Positions 44,015 through 53,170 are shown, counted from the first letter of the stretch. The stretch is DNA of 64,000 nt from Flavobacterium amniphilum (GCF_023634845.1 NZ_JAMLJL010000009.1:62001-126000), one strand, 5' to 3'. Numbers and translations: made by a program. Notes: generated from the letters alone by a model not told the origin.

Positions 44015-44842
44015 TTATGCTTCCGGATTACGATATTTCTGAAAGGGAATTCTTAATAAATTGCTTAACTTGTTATTTTCTTCCTGTTTCATGTGAGTAT
44101 CAACACCATAGATTAATTTTTCTCTCGGCATTACCATAAACGTACCGAATAAACGATCCCATATTGAGAAAATGTTTCCATAATTGCTGTCGGTATACGG
44201 AAGTTGGTAATGATGGTGTATTTTATGCATATCAGGTGATACAATCAGGTAGCTGATCCATTTGTCCAGTTTTTTGGGCATTCTCATATTGGCATGGTTA
44301 AACTGGGATAAGAATACTGAAAGCGATTGGTATAAAAAGAAAAGCCATATAGGTGCGCCCACAATTAAAATTGCCAATACAGTAAAGATAAAACGGATAA
44401 CACTTTCGCCCGGATGATGACGGTTAGCAGTTGTTGTATCGATCCAGGTATCGGTATGGTGAATTAAATGATAACGCCATAACGGTTTGGTTTTATGCTG
44501 TACCAAATGTGCTGTGTAGGCACCAATCAGGTCCATAAATAATAATCCGATAATAGCCTGTAGCCACAAATTATCAAGATGCAGCCAGTAAATCAGTCCG
44601 AATTGATGATCTGCAGCCCATTCGGCACTTTTAAACAGTAAAATAGCCAATGAGAAATTGATTACAATAGTCGTGGCTGTAAAAAAGAAGTTAATGAGTG
44701 CATGGTTCCATTTATGGTATTTGAATTTAAATAGTGGAATACCACTTTCAATAAACCAGAATAAAGCAATACCGCCAATCAATATTGCGCTGCGGTGCGA
44801 TGAAGGTATGGTTTGGAAATAATTGATAATTTCGTTAATCAT
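44015..44842 (-). CDS. Sterol desaturase/fatty acid hydroxylase family protein
   Basis: A 275-residue membrane protein of the di-iron hydroxylase superfamily. Histidine motifs are visible: HLVQH (near 112), HLIHH (near 125), and DMHKIHHHY (near 215). Four hydrophobic segments precede and separate them. Bacterial members hydroxylate fatty-acid, carotenoid or ether-lipid chains; which here is unknown. The gene is 34 nt downstream of alkB in the same direction. Confidence 0.85.
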   Translation of the reverse strand: MINEIINYFQTIPSSHRSAILIGGIALFWFIESGIPLFKFKYHKWNHALINFFFTATTIVINFSLAILLFKSAEWAADHQFGLIYWLHLDNLWLQAIIGLLFMDLIGAYTAHLVQHKTKPLWRYHLIHHTDTWIDTTTANRHHPGESVIRFIFTVLAILIVGAPIWLFFLYQSLSVFLSQFNHANMRMPKKLDKWISYLIVSPDMHKIHHHYQLPYTDSNYGNIFSIWDRLFGTFMVMPREKLIYGVDTHMKQEENNKLSNLLRIPFQKYRNPEA

Positions 44843-44876
44843 AATTTGGGTCGTTTTCCCAAATGTACTAAAAAAA

Positions 44877-45473
44877 CTATTTGATTATCCTAAAAGTCAG
44901 ATTGATTCTGGGGCCAACATTTGATTTTGTTTTAGGGATTTGATGTTTCCAGAAATGCTGGGTTGTTCCTTTCATTATCAGCAGACTTCCGTGTTCTAAA
45001 GTAATATTTTGTTTGGTTTCCAATGTGTTGTGTTTGAGTTGGAACATCCTTTCGGCGCCTAAACTTACCGAAGCAATGACAGGATTTCTGCCCAGTTCCT
45101 TTTCATTGTCCGAATGCCATCCGTTGCTGTCCTGACCGTTGCGGTATAAATTAGCTAATACTGTAGTGAAATTATCCGGGATGATTTTTTCCACCTCTTC
45201 TTTGATGTACATAATGGTGGGTGTCCATTGATGGGGTTGCATCACAATATTTGAATAACCATAGGGCTTTCCTTCGTTACCGTATAAACAGGTAAGACGT
45301 GGTTGCGGATGTGTTTTGCCAAAAACCGTTATGTCATCCTGCTGCCAAGGTGTTTCCTGCAGTATTTTTTGGAACAAATCATTGGCAACAGCCAAGTCCA
45401 GAAATGCAGGATAATATACAATCTCTGCATCAGGCAGGTTGAATATGATATTTTCTTCGGGGAATAAGCTCAT
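44877..45473 (-). CDS. AlkB-type 2-oxoglutarate/Fe(II) dioxygenase
   Basis: A 198-residue protein that likely repairs alkylated bases by oxidative demethylation. The metal site HxD is in GWHSDNEKELG (near 118-120), the second His in GTTQHFWKH (near 175), and the 2-oxoglutarate/base Arg pair in GPRINLTFR (near 189-195). It is longer than the minimal core, like ALKBH2/3-type bacterial members. It sits between two terminators-like hairpins with the hydroxylase gene. Confidence 0.88.
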   Translation of the reverse strand: MSLFPEENIIFNLPDAEIVYYPAFLDLAVANDLFQKILQETPWQQDDITVFGKTHPQPRLTCLYGNEGKPYGYSNIVMQPHQWTPTIMYIKEEVEKIIPDNFTTVLANLYRNGQDSNGWHSDNEKELGRNPVIASVSLGAERMFQLKHNTLETKQNITLEHGSLLIMKGTTQHFWKHQIPKTKSNVGPRINLTFRIIK

Positions 45474-45487
45474 GGTTCAAAAATAAA

Positions 45488-45514
45488 CAAAGCGATGGAA
45501 TCCATCGCTTTGCT
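45488..45514 (-). terminator. Terminator of the aquaporin gene
   Basis: A perfect inverted repeat AAAGCGATGG/CCATCGCTTT with a 3-nt loop. On the minus strand it is followed by TTTGTTTATTTTT. It lies after the aquaporin stop. Confidence 0.85.
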
Positions 45515-45526
45515 GTATACTTTTAT

Positions 45527-46231
45527 TTATTCCGCTTTTGTTTCGAATGTGGTTTTGTAGATAAAGCCTGCCACTATAGCTCCTGTTATGGGAGCTACCC
45601 AGAACAGCCAAACCTGCATTAGTGGTTCCCCTCCGGCAAAAATAGCCTGTGATAAAGAGCGGGCCGGATTTACGGAAGTATTAGTGATCGGGATACTTAC
45701 CAAATGGATCAGGGTTAGTCCCAAACCAATGGCCACACCGGCAAATTTAGCATTTGCGAAGCGGTCAGTTGAGCCTAAAATAATAAGAAGGAAAAATAAT
45801 GTCAGTACAAATTCGGTGATAAAGGCAGAAACAAGTGAGTAACCATCGGGTGAAAAGGTACCATACCCGTTTGAGGCAAATGCGCCGGCTTTTGTGTTGT
45901 CGATTGCGAAACCTTCTTTTCCTGATAAAATCAGATATAAAATACCGGCAGCTGCTATTGCACCAATACATTGAGCGACAATGTATGGCAGTAAGTCTTT
46001 TGCGTCGAATCTTCCGCCTGCCCAAAGACCTAATGAAACGGCCGGATTGAAATGTCCTCCGGAAATATGGCCAACTGCGTAAGCCATGGTTAATACTGTT
46101 AAACCGAAAGCGAGTGATACGCCGGCGAAACCAATTCCGAGGTCAGGGATTCCTGCTGCGAATAATGCGCTTCCGCATCCACAAAATACTAACCAGAAGG
46201 TTCCAAAAAATTCTGCTAATAAATTTTTCAT
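45527..46231 (-). CDS. aqpZ: Aquaporin Z-type water channel
   Basis: A 234-residue MIP-family channel with six membrane segments and two NPA boxes: [11 protein letters not shown] (near 67-77) and [11 protein letters not shown] (near 190-200). The first NPA is followed by the AqpZ-like SLG, suggesting a water-specific rather than glycerol channel, since no long loop between NPA and the helices is seen. I chose the ATG at 46231; an upstream in-frame start would overlap the DoxX gene. Confidence 0.92.
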   Translation of the reverse strand: MKNLLAEFFGTFWLVFCGCGSALFAAGIPDLGIGFAGVSLAFGLTVLTMAYAVGHISGGHFNPAVSLGLWAGGRFDAKDLLPYIVAQCIGAIAAAGILYLILSGKEGFAIDNTKAGAFASNGYGTFSPDGYSLVSAFITEFVLTLFFLLIILGSTDRFANAKFAGVAIGLGLTLIHLVSIPITNTSVNPARSLSQAIFAGGEPLMQVWLFWVAPITGAIVAGFIYKTTFETKAE

Positions 46232-46251
46232 ATTAAAAAGTTTAGTGGTTA

Positions 46252-46605
46252 TCAGGTATATAAATAGGCCCAAAAGATAAGAGCTACCTGTAAAGGCAGC
46301 CGTATTAGCCGAAGCCATTTTGGAACTCCCAGGCTGGCTTTGTCGTTTTGGAACATGTATAGATTAGCCGGAAAAATGGCTATGAGTAATATGATTATTC
46401 CCCAGGCTGCGTATTTTGACAGAGAGGGAATGCATAGCCCGACCCCTAAAATAATTTCGGCAAGACCGCTGATGGTGTTTATTGCCTTAGGGTTTGAAAA
46501 ATAAGGAGGGATTATTTTGAGGTAGACTTTCGGACTTCTGAAATGGTTAAAACCTGCTATAATGTAAAGCAGAGCCATTCCATATAAATGCAAAGGTAAA
46601 CTCAT
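46252..46605 (-). CDS. DoxX family membrane protein
   Basis: A 117-residue protein with four hydrophobic segments (about 3-20, 45-63, 67-87 and 100-115). The pattern [14 protein letters not shown] near the N-terminus, then [14 protein letters not shown], matches DoxX-like small membrane proteins of unknown function. It lies 20 nt upstream of aqpZ and is probably cotranscribed with it. Confidence 0.8.
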   Translation of the reverse strand: MSLPLHLYGMALLYIIAGFNHFRSPKVYLKIIPPYFSNPKAINTISGLAEIILGVGLCIPSLSKYAAWGIIILLIAIFPANLYMFQNDKASLGVPKWLRLIRLPLQVALIFWAYLYT

Positions 46606-46660
46606 AAGGGAAGATATTTCTTACGAATTTACCTAAAAAAAATTGTATAAAGAAGATTTA

Positions 46661-47554
46661 TTATCTTTTTCTGAACTGAATATTCATGATGATAATGGCA
46701 AGGATAATTAAAAAGATACCTACCCATTGTGAGAAAATAACCGTTTCATTCAAGATCATGAATGCCATCATTACCGAAACCGGTAATTCCAGTGAAGAGA
46801 CGATACTTCCCAATCCGATGCCTGTGTAAGGGAAACCGGCGTTCATCAAAATAGGAGGAATGATTGTGCCAAATAAAGCCAGAATAATTCCCCATTTGCT
46901 GAAGATTTCCATGTTGAAAGGCGTTACCTGTGTAGCGATTGAAAAACCGAACACAATAACGGCACCACCCAAAAGCATATATAAACTGCGTTGTGCCGAT
47001 GAAATGCCCAATGCAATACGGTTAGCGGTAAACATGGTTGTCGTGAATGATGAAGCTGCCAATAGTCCCCACATGACACCTCTCCAATCCAATTCAATAG
47101 AACTGTTCAATAAATTAGTAGCCAAAGCCGTACCAACCAATACAATCAATACCGAAATGATTTTCTGCATGGAAGGTGCTTTCTTATCCAGGAACCATTC
47201 CAATAATACACCCATCCAAACGGTTTGCATTAATAATACGATACCGATTGAAACCGGAATGTATTTTACGGCCAGGTAATAAAAAACACTGGTCATTCCC
47301 AAAGAAGTACCGGCTAACATTAAATGGAAAATGTTTTTGGGAGTAGCTTTTACAACCGCTTCTTTCTTTTTGAATTTCTGTAGGCCGTTGATGATCAACA
47401 TGCCTAAAATCCCTAATATAAATTGTGATGAAGTTACCTCAGCAGTAGTGAAATTTTCCCCATATGCCAGCTTTACAAAAGTAGCTAACATACCATAACT
47501 CGTTGCACCTAATCCCACAAGGAAAACTCCTTTTAACATACTATTATTTGTCAT
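46661..47554 (-). CDS. EamA/DMT family transporter
   Basis: A 297-residue protein with ten predicted membrane helices in two EamA halves (about 10-140 and 155-290), e.g. the second beginning RGVMWGLLAASSFTTTMF. DMT transporters export metabolites such as amino acids or drugs. The substrate is not identifiable. It is alone on the minus strand between the DoxX and DUF1501 genes. Confidence 0.85.
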   Translation of the reverse strand: MTNNSMLKGVFLVGLGATSYGMLATFVKLAYGENFTTAEVTSSQFILGILGMLIINGLQKFKKKEAVVKATPKNIFHLMLAGTSLGMTSVFYYLAVKYIPVSIGIVLLMQTVWMGVLLEWFLDKKAPSMQKIISVLIVLVGTALATNLLNSSIELDWRGVMWGLLAASSFTTTMFTANRIALGISSAQRSLYMLLGGAVIVFGFSIATQVTPFNMEIFSKWGIILALFGTIIPPILMNAGFPYTGIGLGSIVSSLELPVSVMMAFMILNETVIFSQWVGIFLIILAIIIMNIQFRKR

Positions 47555-47625
47555 TTTTTCATTTTTAAAAAGCCGGCAAATATAGTCTATAGTTATGAGT
47601 TTTAAGGCAAATTATGGCAGTTTTT

Positions 47626-48792
47626 TTAAAACAGGCCTTTCAACGGCTGGTTTGTAATGCCTATTTTCCGGTAATCAAATTGCAGTTTATCCTGAAGTAA
47701 ACTGGCGTAAACGCTACGGAAATCGGTTTCGAATCGTAAGTCTCCGCTATCCAGATTGTTCAGGTCCGGATTGTTACCGATGATTTTGCCAGTACCGTTA
47801 CCGCCAATAATGAACATCGGAGCTGCAGTACCGTGATCAGTACCGTTGCCGTTGTCTTTGACCCTTCTTCCGAATTCTGAGAATATGACAATGGTTACAT
47901 TTTGGAGTGCATTGGCTGTTTTTAAATCGGAGTAAAAGGAAAATACGGCATCATTCAGTTCGGTGAGTTTGTTTTTATGGATGGCCAATTGGTTGTCATG
48001 GGTATCAAAACCACCAAGCGAAGTGTAATATACCTTTGAGTTCAGGTTCCCTTTGATTAAGCGGGCAATCCATTCCAGGTTTTTGGACAATCCTGTTTTA
48101 GGGTACGACAATTCCTGTTTGGATTGGGATAAAGCCTTTTGTATTTCTTCAGCACCTTCTGTAACCGAGCCGGCTATTTTACGGACAAAATCCAGTTGGG
48201 GATTGTCAGAGAGTTTGATCCGGTCATCGTCAGACTGTTTTACCTTGAATCGGTTAGGGTCTTTAACCGTTATGGCATTGGGTTCTTCTCCTTTGAGGGC
48301 TAAGTTATCAATGTTGTCAATGTTAATACCGGCGGTAGGGTTGTGTTCATTGCATTGGAAATCCAAATAGCGGCCTAACCAGCCATTGTTGGTATATTGG
48401 TTAGAAGCCGATGCCGTTTGCCAGATTTCCTGGCTTCTGAAGTGGGAGCGGTTCGGTTCCGGGTAGCCTACATTTTGTATGACCGTTAAATGCCCGTTTT
48501 GTTGTATCTGTGCAAAGCTTTTTAAGGCCGGATGAAAAGCCATGCCTTTGTTCTTGCCGATGACCTCATCTTTGGACAAGGCAATCTTTGGACGGTTATA
48601 AAAATAGGCAGCATCTTCTATGGGCACAAGCGTATTAAGTCCGTCGTTGCCACCGTTGAGTTGGATAAAAACCAAGCATTGTTCCCCAATGACAAGATTC
48701 GACTGTGAGCCGTAAGCCAACAGGAAATCGGGGAGGAGCAAAGCACCTCCTGTGAGGGTTCCTGTTAACGATAAAAAACTTCTTCTGTTCAT
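47626..48792 (-). CDS. DUF1501 family protein, Tat-exported
   Basis: A 388-residue protein with a twin-arginine signal (NRRSFLSLTGTLTGGALLL). The mature part matches DUF1501, an alkaline-phosphatase-superfamily (arylsulfatase-like) fold: FVQLNGGNDGLNTLVPI near 45, FHPALKSFAQI, GFDTHDNQL near 260, and IVIFSEFGRRVKDNGNGTDHGTAAPMF near 305. It lies 11 nt downstream of the DUF1800 gene, forming a DUF1501/DUF1800 pair seen in many environmental bacteria. Its substrate is unknown. Confidence 0.88.
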   Translation of the reverse strand: MNRRSFLSLTGTLTGGALLLPDFLLAYGSQSNLVIGEQCLVFIQLNGGNDGLNTLVPIEDAAYFYNRPKIALSKDEVIGKNKGMAFHPALKSFAQIQQNGHLTVIQNVGYPEPNRSHFRSQEIWQTASASNQYTNNGWLGRYLDFQCNEHNPTAGINIDNIDNLALKGEEPNAITVKDPNRFKVKQSDDDRIKLSDNPQLDFVRKIAGSVTEGAEEIQKALSQSKQELSYPKTGLSKNLEWIARLIKGNLNSKVYYTSLGGFDTHDNQLAIHKNKLTELNDAVFSFYSDLKTANALQNVTIVIFSEFGRRVKDNGNGTDHGTAAPMFIIGGNGTGKIIGNNPDLNNLDSGDLRFETDFRSVYASLLQDKLQFDYRKIGITNQPLKGLF

Positions 48793-48803
48793 GGCGGTAT
48801 GTT

Positions 48804-50189
48804 TTAGATTAACTGGAATTCGGGTGTTTTGGTAATGGCATTGAAAAGTCTTAATACAGCCTGATTGGCATTCGCTTCATCGGGATTGAAGTCATATTTC
48901 AGAATGGTTTCAAAATCCTTCTGTGTGTTGTCGTCTACTTCAAAAAGCAGCCTGTCCGTGAGGTTTTTAATGATCTCCTTGTTGGTTTTACCTTTCCAGT
49001 CAAGTTGGATGGGGATATTTTGTACCATGGCATTATTAGCTTCAGCATCACCCTTCAGGATTCTGCGGTTGATGGTTTTACCGTTGCAGAACAAGTCGGA
49101 TACATTGTTGCGCTGCAGGTAGATTTGGGACGTGAGCCATGCCTTACCTCCTTCCCAGCCCTTTACATTGGGCTGGTTGAACAAATCCATGCCCTGTTCT
49201 TTCAGGAAAAAGGACAGTACCTGATAGTTGGGCAATTTGATATTGAGTTCAGCGATAAGATGCAAGCTGTATTCCAGTGGGTTTTTGATTTTAGAGCCGG
49301 CATTGTCTTTAGCATATTCTTCGGTGAAGATTTTTGTCAGTAAAGGTTTGATTTCGAAGTCTACCTGACGGAAATAATCACCATAGTAGGTAACCAATTC
49401 CTTTGGCGGATTGTCATAGATGAACCACTGCAGGATTTTACGCGTAAGGAAATAAGGAACGTTCTTCTGTTTGAAAATAATGTCTACCAGGTCATCGGCT
49501 TTGAACTTACCGTTTTGGCCGAGGTAGGTAATAGTTTCATTGTTCTCGAAAACAGGGCGGTACATGGCATTGTCTTCCCCAATACCTAAACCGGCCAGTG
49601 CTTTTGCACCGTTTTGGATATCAGCTTCGGTGTAATTGCCAATGCCCAGCGTGAACAGTTCAAGTAATTCCCGGCTGAGGTTCTCATTGATTTTGTTACT
49701 TCTGTTATCGACATTGTCCAGGTAGCGCACCATGGCGTTTGTTTTAATTACTTCTTTGGTTAACTCCCTGAAATTACCAAAGGCGTTCTTCCGTAATAAC
49801 TGATTGTGTTGGAATACCCAATGGTTGACTTTCACTTTCTGGAACGTAGATACATAATGGTTGTGCCAGAAGCAGGTCATCTTCTCTCGTAAGGGAAATT
49901 GCTCACCACTCATCTTCTCAAGCCACCAGGACTTCATGGTCACTGAAACCTTAATCTCCTGGTTGAGGAGTTTCTTTGCCGCTTCAGGATCTGATTCTTT
50001 GAGGTTCTTGCGCATGCCTTTTAATTCCTTGATTGACTTTGGGCTTTCCTCCAGAAACGAAGGAATGCTATTGTCAACAGGAGTACTGAAAGACTGGGCC
50101 AGGAATTTTTCCAAACCCATGTTTTCTATAGCGGCGGATTGTTCATTTGAAAAACCCAGGCGCAATGACCAAAGGGACGACTTGTTCAT
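48804..50189 (-). CDS. DUF1800 family protein
   Basis: A 461-residue protein. The DUF1800 pattern is clear: WSLRLGFS near the start, RMGFHQQL-like RKLLQ, MTCFWHNHYVSTF (near 103-115), NLSRELLELFTLGIGNYTEADI (near 168) and VKGWEGGKAWL near 345. The family usually precedes a DUF1501 gene; the two are thought to act together, maybe on a secreted substrate. No N-terminal signal is visible. It is upstream of the DUF1501 gene in the same operon. Confidence 0.87.
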   Translation of the reverse strand: MNKSSLWSLRLGFSNEQSAAIENMGLEKFLAQSFSTPVDNSIPSFLEESPKSIKELKGMRKNLKESDPEAAKKLLNQEIKVSVTMKSWWLEKMSGEQFPLREKMTCFWHNHYVSTFQKVKVNHWVFQHNQLLRKNAFGNFRELTKEVIKTNAMVRYLDNVDNRSNKINENLSRELLELFTLGIGNYTEADIQNGAKALAGLGIGEDNAMYRPVFENNETITYLGQNGKFKADDLVDIIFKQKNVPYFLTRKILQWFIYDNPPKELVTYYGDYFRQVDFEIKPLLTKIFTEEYAKDNAGSKIKNPLEYSLHLIAELNIKLPNYQVLSFFLKEQGMDLFNQPNVKGWEGGKAWLTSQIYLQRNNVSDLFCNGKTINRRILKGDAEANNAMVQNIPIQLDWKGKTNKEIIKNLTDRLLFEVDDNTQKDFETILKYDFNPDEANANQAVLRLFNAITKTPEFQLI

Positions 50190-50374
50190 AGTGATGAGTG
50201 ATTAGTGACTAGTGATTAGTCCTTAGTGGCCTCTACTTAAAAATTGAGTTAGAACAATAAAGAATAACTAGTAATCAGTTTGAAGGTTTGTAAAGTTAGA
50301 TTAAAAGATTGTGGCTTCGAGAGCCTCAGCCTCCGTTAGAGATAGTTAATTGACAGAATTAAAGGATTTAAGGT

Positions 50375-50419
50375 TCTAAAAAATCTAAAAAATCTAAAAA
50401 ATCTAAAAAATCTAAAAGG
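50375..50419. repeat. Tandem repeat, 9-bp unit
   Basis: Five copies of TCTAAAAAA (last one varied to TCTAAAAGG). It is intergenic, just downstream of the gene at 50441 (minus strand). The unit is a multiple of 3 but no long ORF covers it. Confidence 0.85.
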
Positions 50420-50440
50420 TCTAATAATCTGACAATCGAT

Positions 50441-51235
50441 TTATCTTCTTCTGACTCTTACGGCTTTTACATTTCCTCTTCTTCCTTTGTGTACAACGGT
50501 AGTCCCTCTTTTACCTTTTACAACCATAGTGGATGAATGTCTGCGTGGGCCATAGGTTTTGTGAACAGTTACCCTACGGACAGGAGTGCGGTGAACGTAT
50601 ACTTTGTGTACATGGCAACGGCTAACGAAGATGGTGTGACGCATGGGTCTCCAAGGTCTCCACCAGCGTGGGTATACTCTCCAGCGAACCGGGGACACCC
50701 ATACCCTGTAGCCTGGAGCGTAGATAAAACGAACGGTAGGCCATCCCCATACATTTACAACAATGCGTGTAGTCATGATTTCGGGCATGGCAGGGCCTTT
50801 TTGGGTTTTATCCATAGTGTCATTAGTGTCGAAAGGTTCGGCGATGGTGTTATCGGGGTATAGGTCCTCATCACCGATGATTTGGAGTTGGGCTTCCTCT
50901 TTACCTGTCTTTTCAATGGCAATGGTGGCTATATCCTGCTTGTCGTTATCACCCAGAAGAGCCGTGAGTACTATGATGTGTTTGTCGTTTTCAATGACGT
51001 CCTCCACCGTGATGTAATCGATGTCACCGTCGTTGTTGAGGTCTAAATTGTTAACGTCGTTGTTTTCATTATTGAGGGCTTCCTCAAATTGTTCCAGTGT
51101 ATTGGCTTTTTTGAACAGGGCAACGGCTCCTTCAAGGCTGAAGTCATCTCCTGAATATTCAGGTGCGTCATTGTCCTGGGCTAAGGTTACTGTTGTTCCA
51201 AAGACAACCAGTAGAGAGGCGAGATACTTTTTCAT
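50441..51235 (-). CDS. Exported protein with a Trp/Arg-rich C-terminal region
   Basis: A 264-residue protein with a signal peptide (LASLLVVFGTTVTLAQ). The N-terminal ~150 residues are acidic and include a calcium-loop-like LDLNNDGDIDYI (near 65-75). The C-terminal ~110 residues are strongly basic and aromatic (WRVYPRWWRPWRPMRH, HVHKVYVHRTPVRR), ending in KRGTTVVHKGRRGNVKAV. This looks like a nucleic-acid- or surface-binding tail. No family is recognised. Such proteins are seen in several Bacteroidota. Confidence 0.7.
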   Translation of the reverse strand: MKKYLASLLVVFGTTVTLAQDNDAPEYSGDDFSLEGAVALFKKANTLEQFEEALNNENNDVNNLDLNNDGDIDYITVEDVIENDKHIIVLTALLGDNDKQDIATIAIEKTGKEEAQLQIIGDEDLYPDNTIAEPFDTNDTMDKTQKGPAMPEIMTTRIVVNVWGWPTVRFIYAPGYRVWVSPVRWRVYPRWWRPWRPMRHTIFVSRCHVHKVYVHRTPVRRVTVHKTYGPRRHSSTMVVKGKRGTTVVHKGRRGNVKAVRVRRR

Positions 51236-51598
51236 GGTTTTATTTTTTTGATTTGATAGTAAGACTTGAGTTGTGGGAAATGGTTTAATTCGTTTTTGTT
51301 TTTTTACCTACATCCCGTTTGCAACGGGATACGGCTACTTTCTTTTCTTTTGCCTTGATGCAAAAGAAACAAAAGATCAAGACTGCATATCACAATCCTA
51401 AAAACTACCTCAGGATTCCGCTCCACAACCCGAACCGCTCGTCGTGCCTCCTCGGCTACGCGGGTTGTTGCCGCTATATCCTTCGTTGTTTTTTACGGAT
51501 TATGCTATGAGGTCGGAGTTGGGGCTATCGTATGTCTTTGACGGGAGGGAAATTCCAATAATTGAATAATCGGACAATCCAATTATCTAAGCAAACAA
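51236..51598. other. Gene-free intergenic region with hairpins
   Basis: No convincing gene is seen; an in-frame 63-codon ORF on the plus strand has no ribosome-binding context or protein-like composition. The stretch holds two close perfect inverted repeats (ATCCCGTT-TGC-AACGGGAT at 51312-51330 and TTTCTTTTGC-N6-GCAAAAGAAA at 51344-51369) and a longer one (ACAACCCG at 51425 with CGGGTTGT at 51461). Confidence 0.6.
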
Positions 51599-52003
51599 TC
51601 AATCGTTCTTAGTGTATTCTTCGAGGTCACTTAAGTGGACTCTTAAAGCGTTGACGGAGATGCTTATTTCCCAGAAGGAGATGGCCAATGAAATCAGCAG
51701 GCAGAACATGCTGAGCCCAAAGAGGTAAATGGCGATGTTTTGCAGGTTGATGAACATGAGCAGCATGGCGAATACCGACAGGAACAGGCATAAAACGCCC
51801 ATGAGCTGCATGAAGCGAATGAGAGTAAGCCTTTTGTTGAGGTTGTGGATTTCCAGAAGGATGGACTTGTTGTGTGCTTCCTGGTAGTTCTTTTTGAGAC
51901 TACGGATGATTTGGGCAATGGTGAGAAAGCGGTTGGTGTACGCCAGTAAAATGAGCGAAGTGGCAGAGAACAGCAGGGCCGGGGTTTCGATGGATAGTGT
52001 CAT
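51599..52003 (-). CDS. DUF2721 membrane protein
   Basis: A 134-residue protein with three hydrophobic segments (about 8-27, 65-90 and 93-115). It matches the DUF2721 family: an N-terminal ALLFSATSLILLAYTNRFL, then a helical hydrophilic link with Arg/Lys, then LIRFMQLMGVLCLFLSVFAMLLMFINLQN. Function unknown. It is isolated from neighbours by repeat-rich DNA. Confidence 0.78.
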   Translation of the reverse strand: MTLSIETPALLFSATSLILLAYTNRFLTIAQIIRSLKKNYQEAHNKSILLEIHNLNKRLTLIRFMQLMGVLCLFLSVFAMLLMFINLQNIAIYLFGLSMFCLLISLAISFWEISISVNALRVHLSDLEEYTKND

Positions 52004-52585
52004 GTTGTGATGTTATAAAGTTGGAATGTTATAAAGTTAAAGAATTATGAGTTATGAGTTATGAGTTGAAAGAATGAAAGAAGTTTATAAAGTTAGTATG
52101 TTGAATGTTTGAAAGTTCGTTGGGATGGGGCTTAAATCTCCTGGAAGTCTAATAATCGAACAATCAAATGATCTGACCATCTGATTATACTTGCATCATA
52201 CTTACACAACACTTATATAGCACTTTGATACGGGTCAAGTACGGGTCAACCCTTACTTTGATACTACTTTGATATGGCTTTAGTATGGCTTTAGTATGGC
52301 TTTAGTATGGCTTTAGTATGGCTTTAGTATGGCTTTGGTATGGCTTTGGTATGGCTTTGGTATGGCTTTGGTATGGGTTAAGTATGGGTTAAGTATGGGT
52401 CAACCCTAACTTATAGAGGTGGTATATTGAACGGAAAGAGGAAGGGTTGAAGATGAATTAAGACAGTTTTGGGATTGTTTATCCTTTTTCATTAGATTTG
52501 TTTTGGCACGGATTACACTCGAGCGCAGCGAACTGACGAAGTAACTCCGCGCCATCAGATTTGTTACAGAGTAAAAAAAATAAAA
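52004..52585. other. Gene-free repeat-rich region
   Basis: No gene is seen in this ~580-bp stretch. It includes short repeated words (TTATGAG repeats near 52040), the 11-bp minisatellite at 52230-52405, and a GC-richer piece (52500-52560) with the phrase CTCGAGCGCAGCGAACTGA. Confidence 0.6.
52230..52405. repeat. Minisatellite, 11-bp unit
   Basis: After two ACGGGTCAA-type units (52230-52251) and a short irregular stretch, twelve units of 11 bp follow: five ATGGCTTTAGT (52274-52328), four ATGGCTTTGGT (52329-52372), two ATGGGTTAAGT and one ATGGGTCAACC. The unit length is not a multiple of 3 and no ORF crosses it. Confidence 0.9.
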
Positions 52586-52792
52586 ATGGCTAAAGAACCT
52601 TTTGCAGTAAAGCTCACTTGTATTTGGACAGGCGGTTTTTTCTTCTGGATTTTAAAAGGATTTAAGGGAAAACTGACTCATCAGTTTGCAGAAGAACATG
52701 AAAGCAGGAATGCCTAGACCGGGTATTTTATAAGCTTGCTTTTTGCCGGAACAGTAGTTTATTTAGTGGTACGCAATAATGTCCGGTTTTAG
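52586..52792 (+). pseudogene. Interrupted copy of the 68-residue membrane protein gene
   Basis: The DNA is a close copy of the intact gene at 52931 (345 bp downstream): same start context, 68 codons, same end. Codon 44 is TAG (52715-52717) where the intact copy has TGG (Trp). Residues 31-38 also differ (THQFAEEH against IDQLADGY). The first 43 residues can still be made, giving the first membrane segment only. Confidence 0.75.
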
Positions 52793-52825
52793 CAGAAAAT
52801 AAATGAAAAGTTTGAATTATTGAAG

Positions 52826-52853
52826 CCACGCGAAGGGATTCGCGCGGTAGCGA
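52826..52853. repeat. Hairpin repeat, copy 1 of 3
   Basis: CCACGCGAAGGGATTCGCGC and the following GGTAGCGA; the core CGCGAA-GGGA-TTCGCG is a perfect hairpin. Copies 2 and 3 are at 53171-53198 and 53242-53269. Confidence 0.85.
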
Positions 52854-52930
52854 GGCAGTTATTTTTTTCTTTTGCATTATTCTGGTTAAGTTGTTATTAA
52901 AAGTATTGTTGCACAGGAAAAAAAATAAAA

Positions 52931-53137
52931 ATGGCTAAAGAACCTTTTGCAGTAAAACTGACTTGTATTTGGACAGGCGGTTTTTTCTTTTGGGTTTTAA
53001 AAGGATTTAAGGGAAAACTGATTGATCAGTTAGCTGACGGATATGAAAGCAGGAATGCTTGGACAGGGTATTTTATAAGCTTGCTTTTTGCCGGAACAGT
53101 AGTTTATTTAGTGGTACGCAATAATGTCCGGTTTTAG
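52931..53137 (+). CDS. Small membrane protein, 68 residues
   Basis: A hydrophobic protein with two segments: GGFFFWVLKGF (about 16-26) and ISLLFAGTVVYLVV (about 49-63), with a charged loop between. The first half (EPFAVKLTCIWTGGFFFWVLK) starts with a charged stretch, so the N-terminus is probably cytoplasmic. Function unknown. The upstream copy at 52586 is broken by a stop codon. It lies in a repeat-rich stretch. Confidence 0.55.
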   Translation: MAKEPFAVKLTCIWTGGFFFWVLKGFKGKLIDQLADGYESRNAWTGYFISLLFAGTVVYLVVRNNVRF

Positions 53138-53170
53138 CAGAAAATAAATGAAAAGTTTGAATTATTGAAG

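Noticed and set aside
51319..51510. 63-codon plus-strand ORF in the gene-free stretch
   Set aside because: It overlaps strong hairpins, has no ribosome-binding context and no protein-like composition; treated as noncoding.
52230..52405. CRISPR array
   Set aside because: Units are contiguous 11-bp repeats with no spacers and no cas genes nearby.
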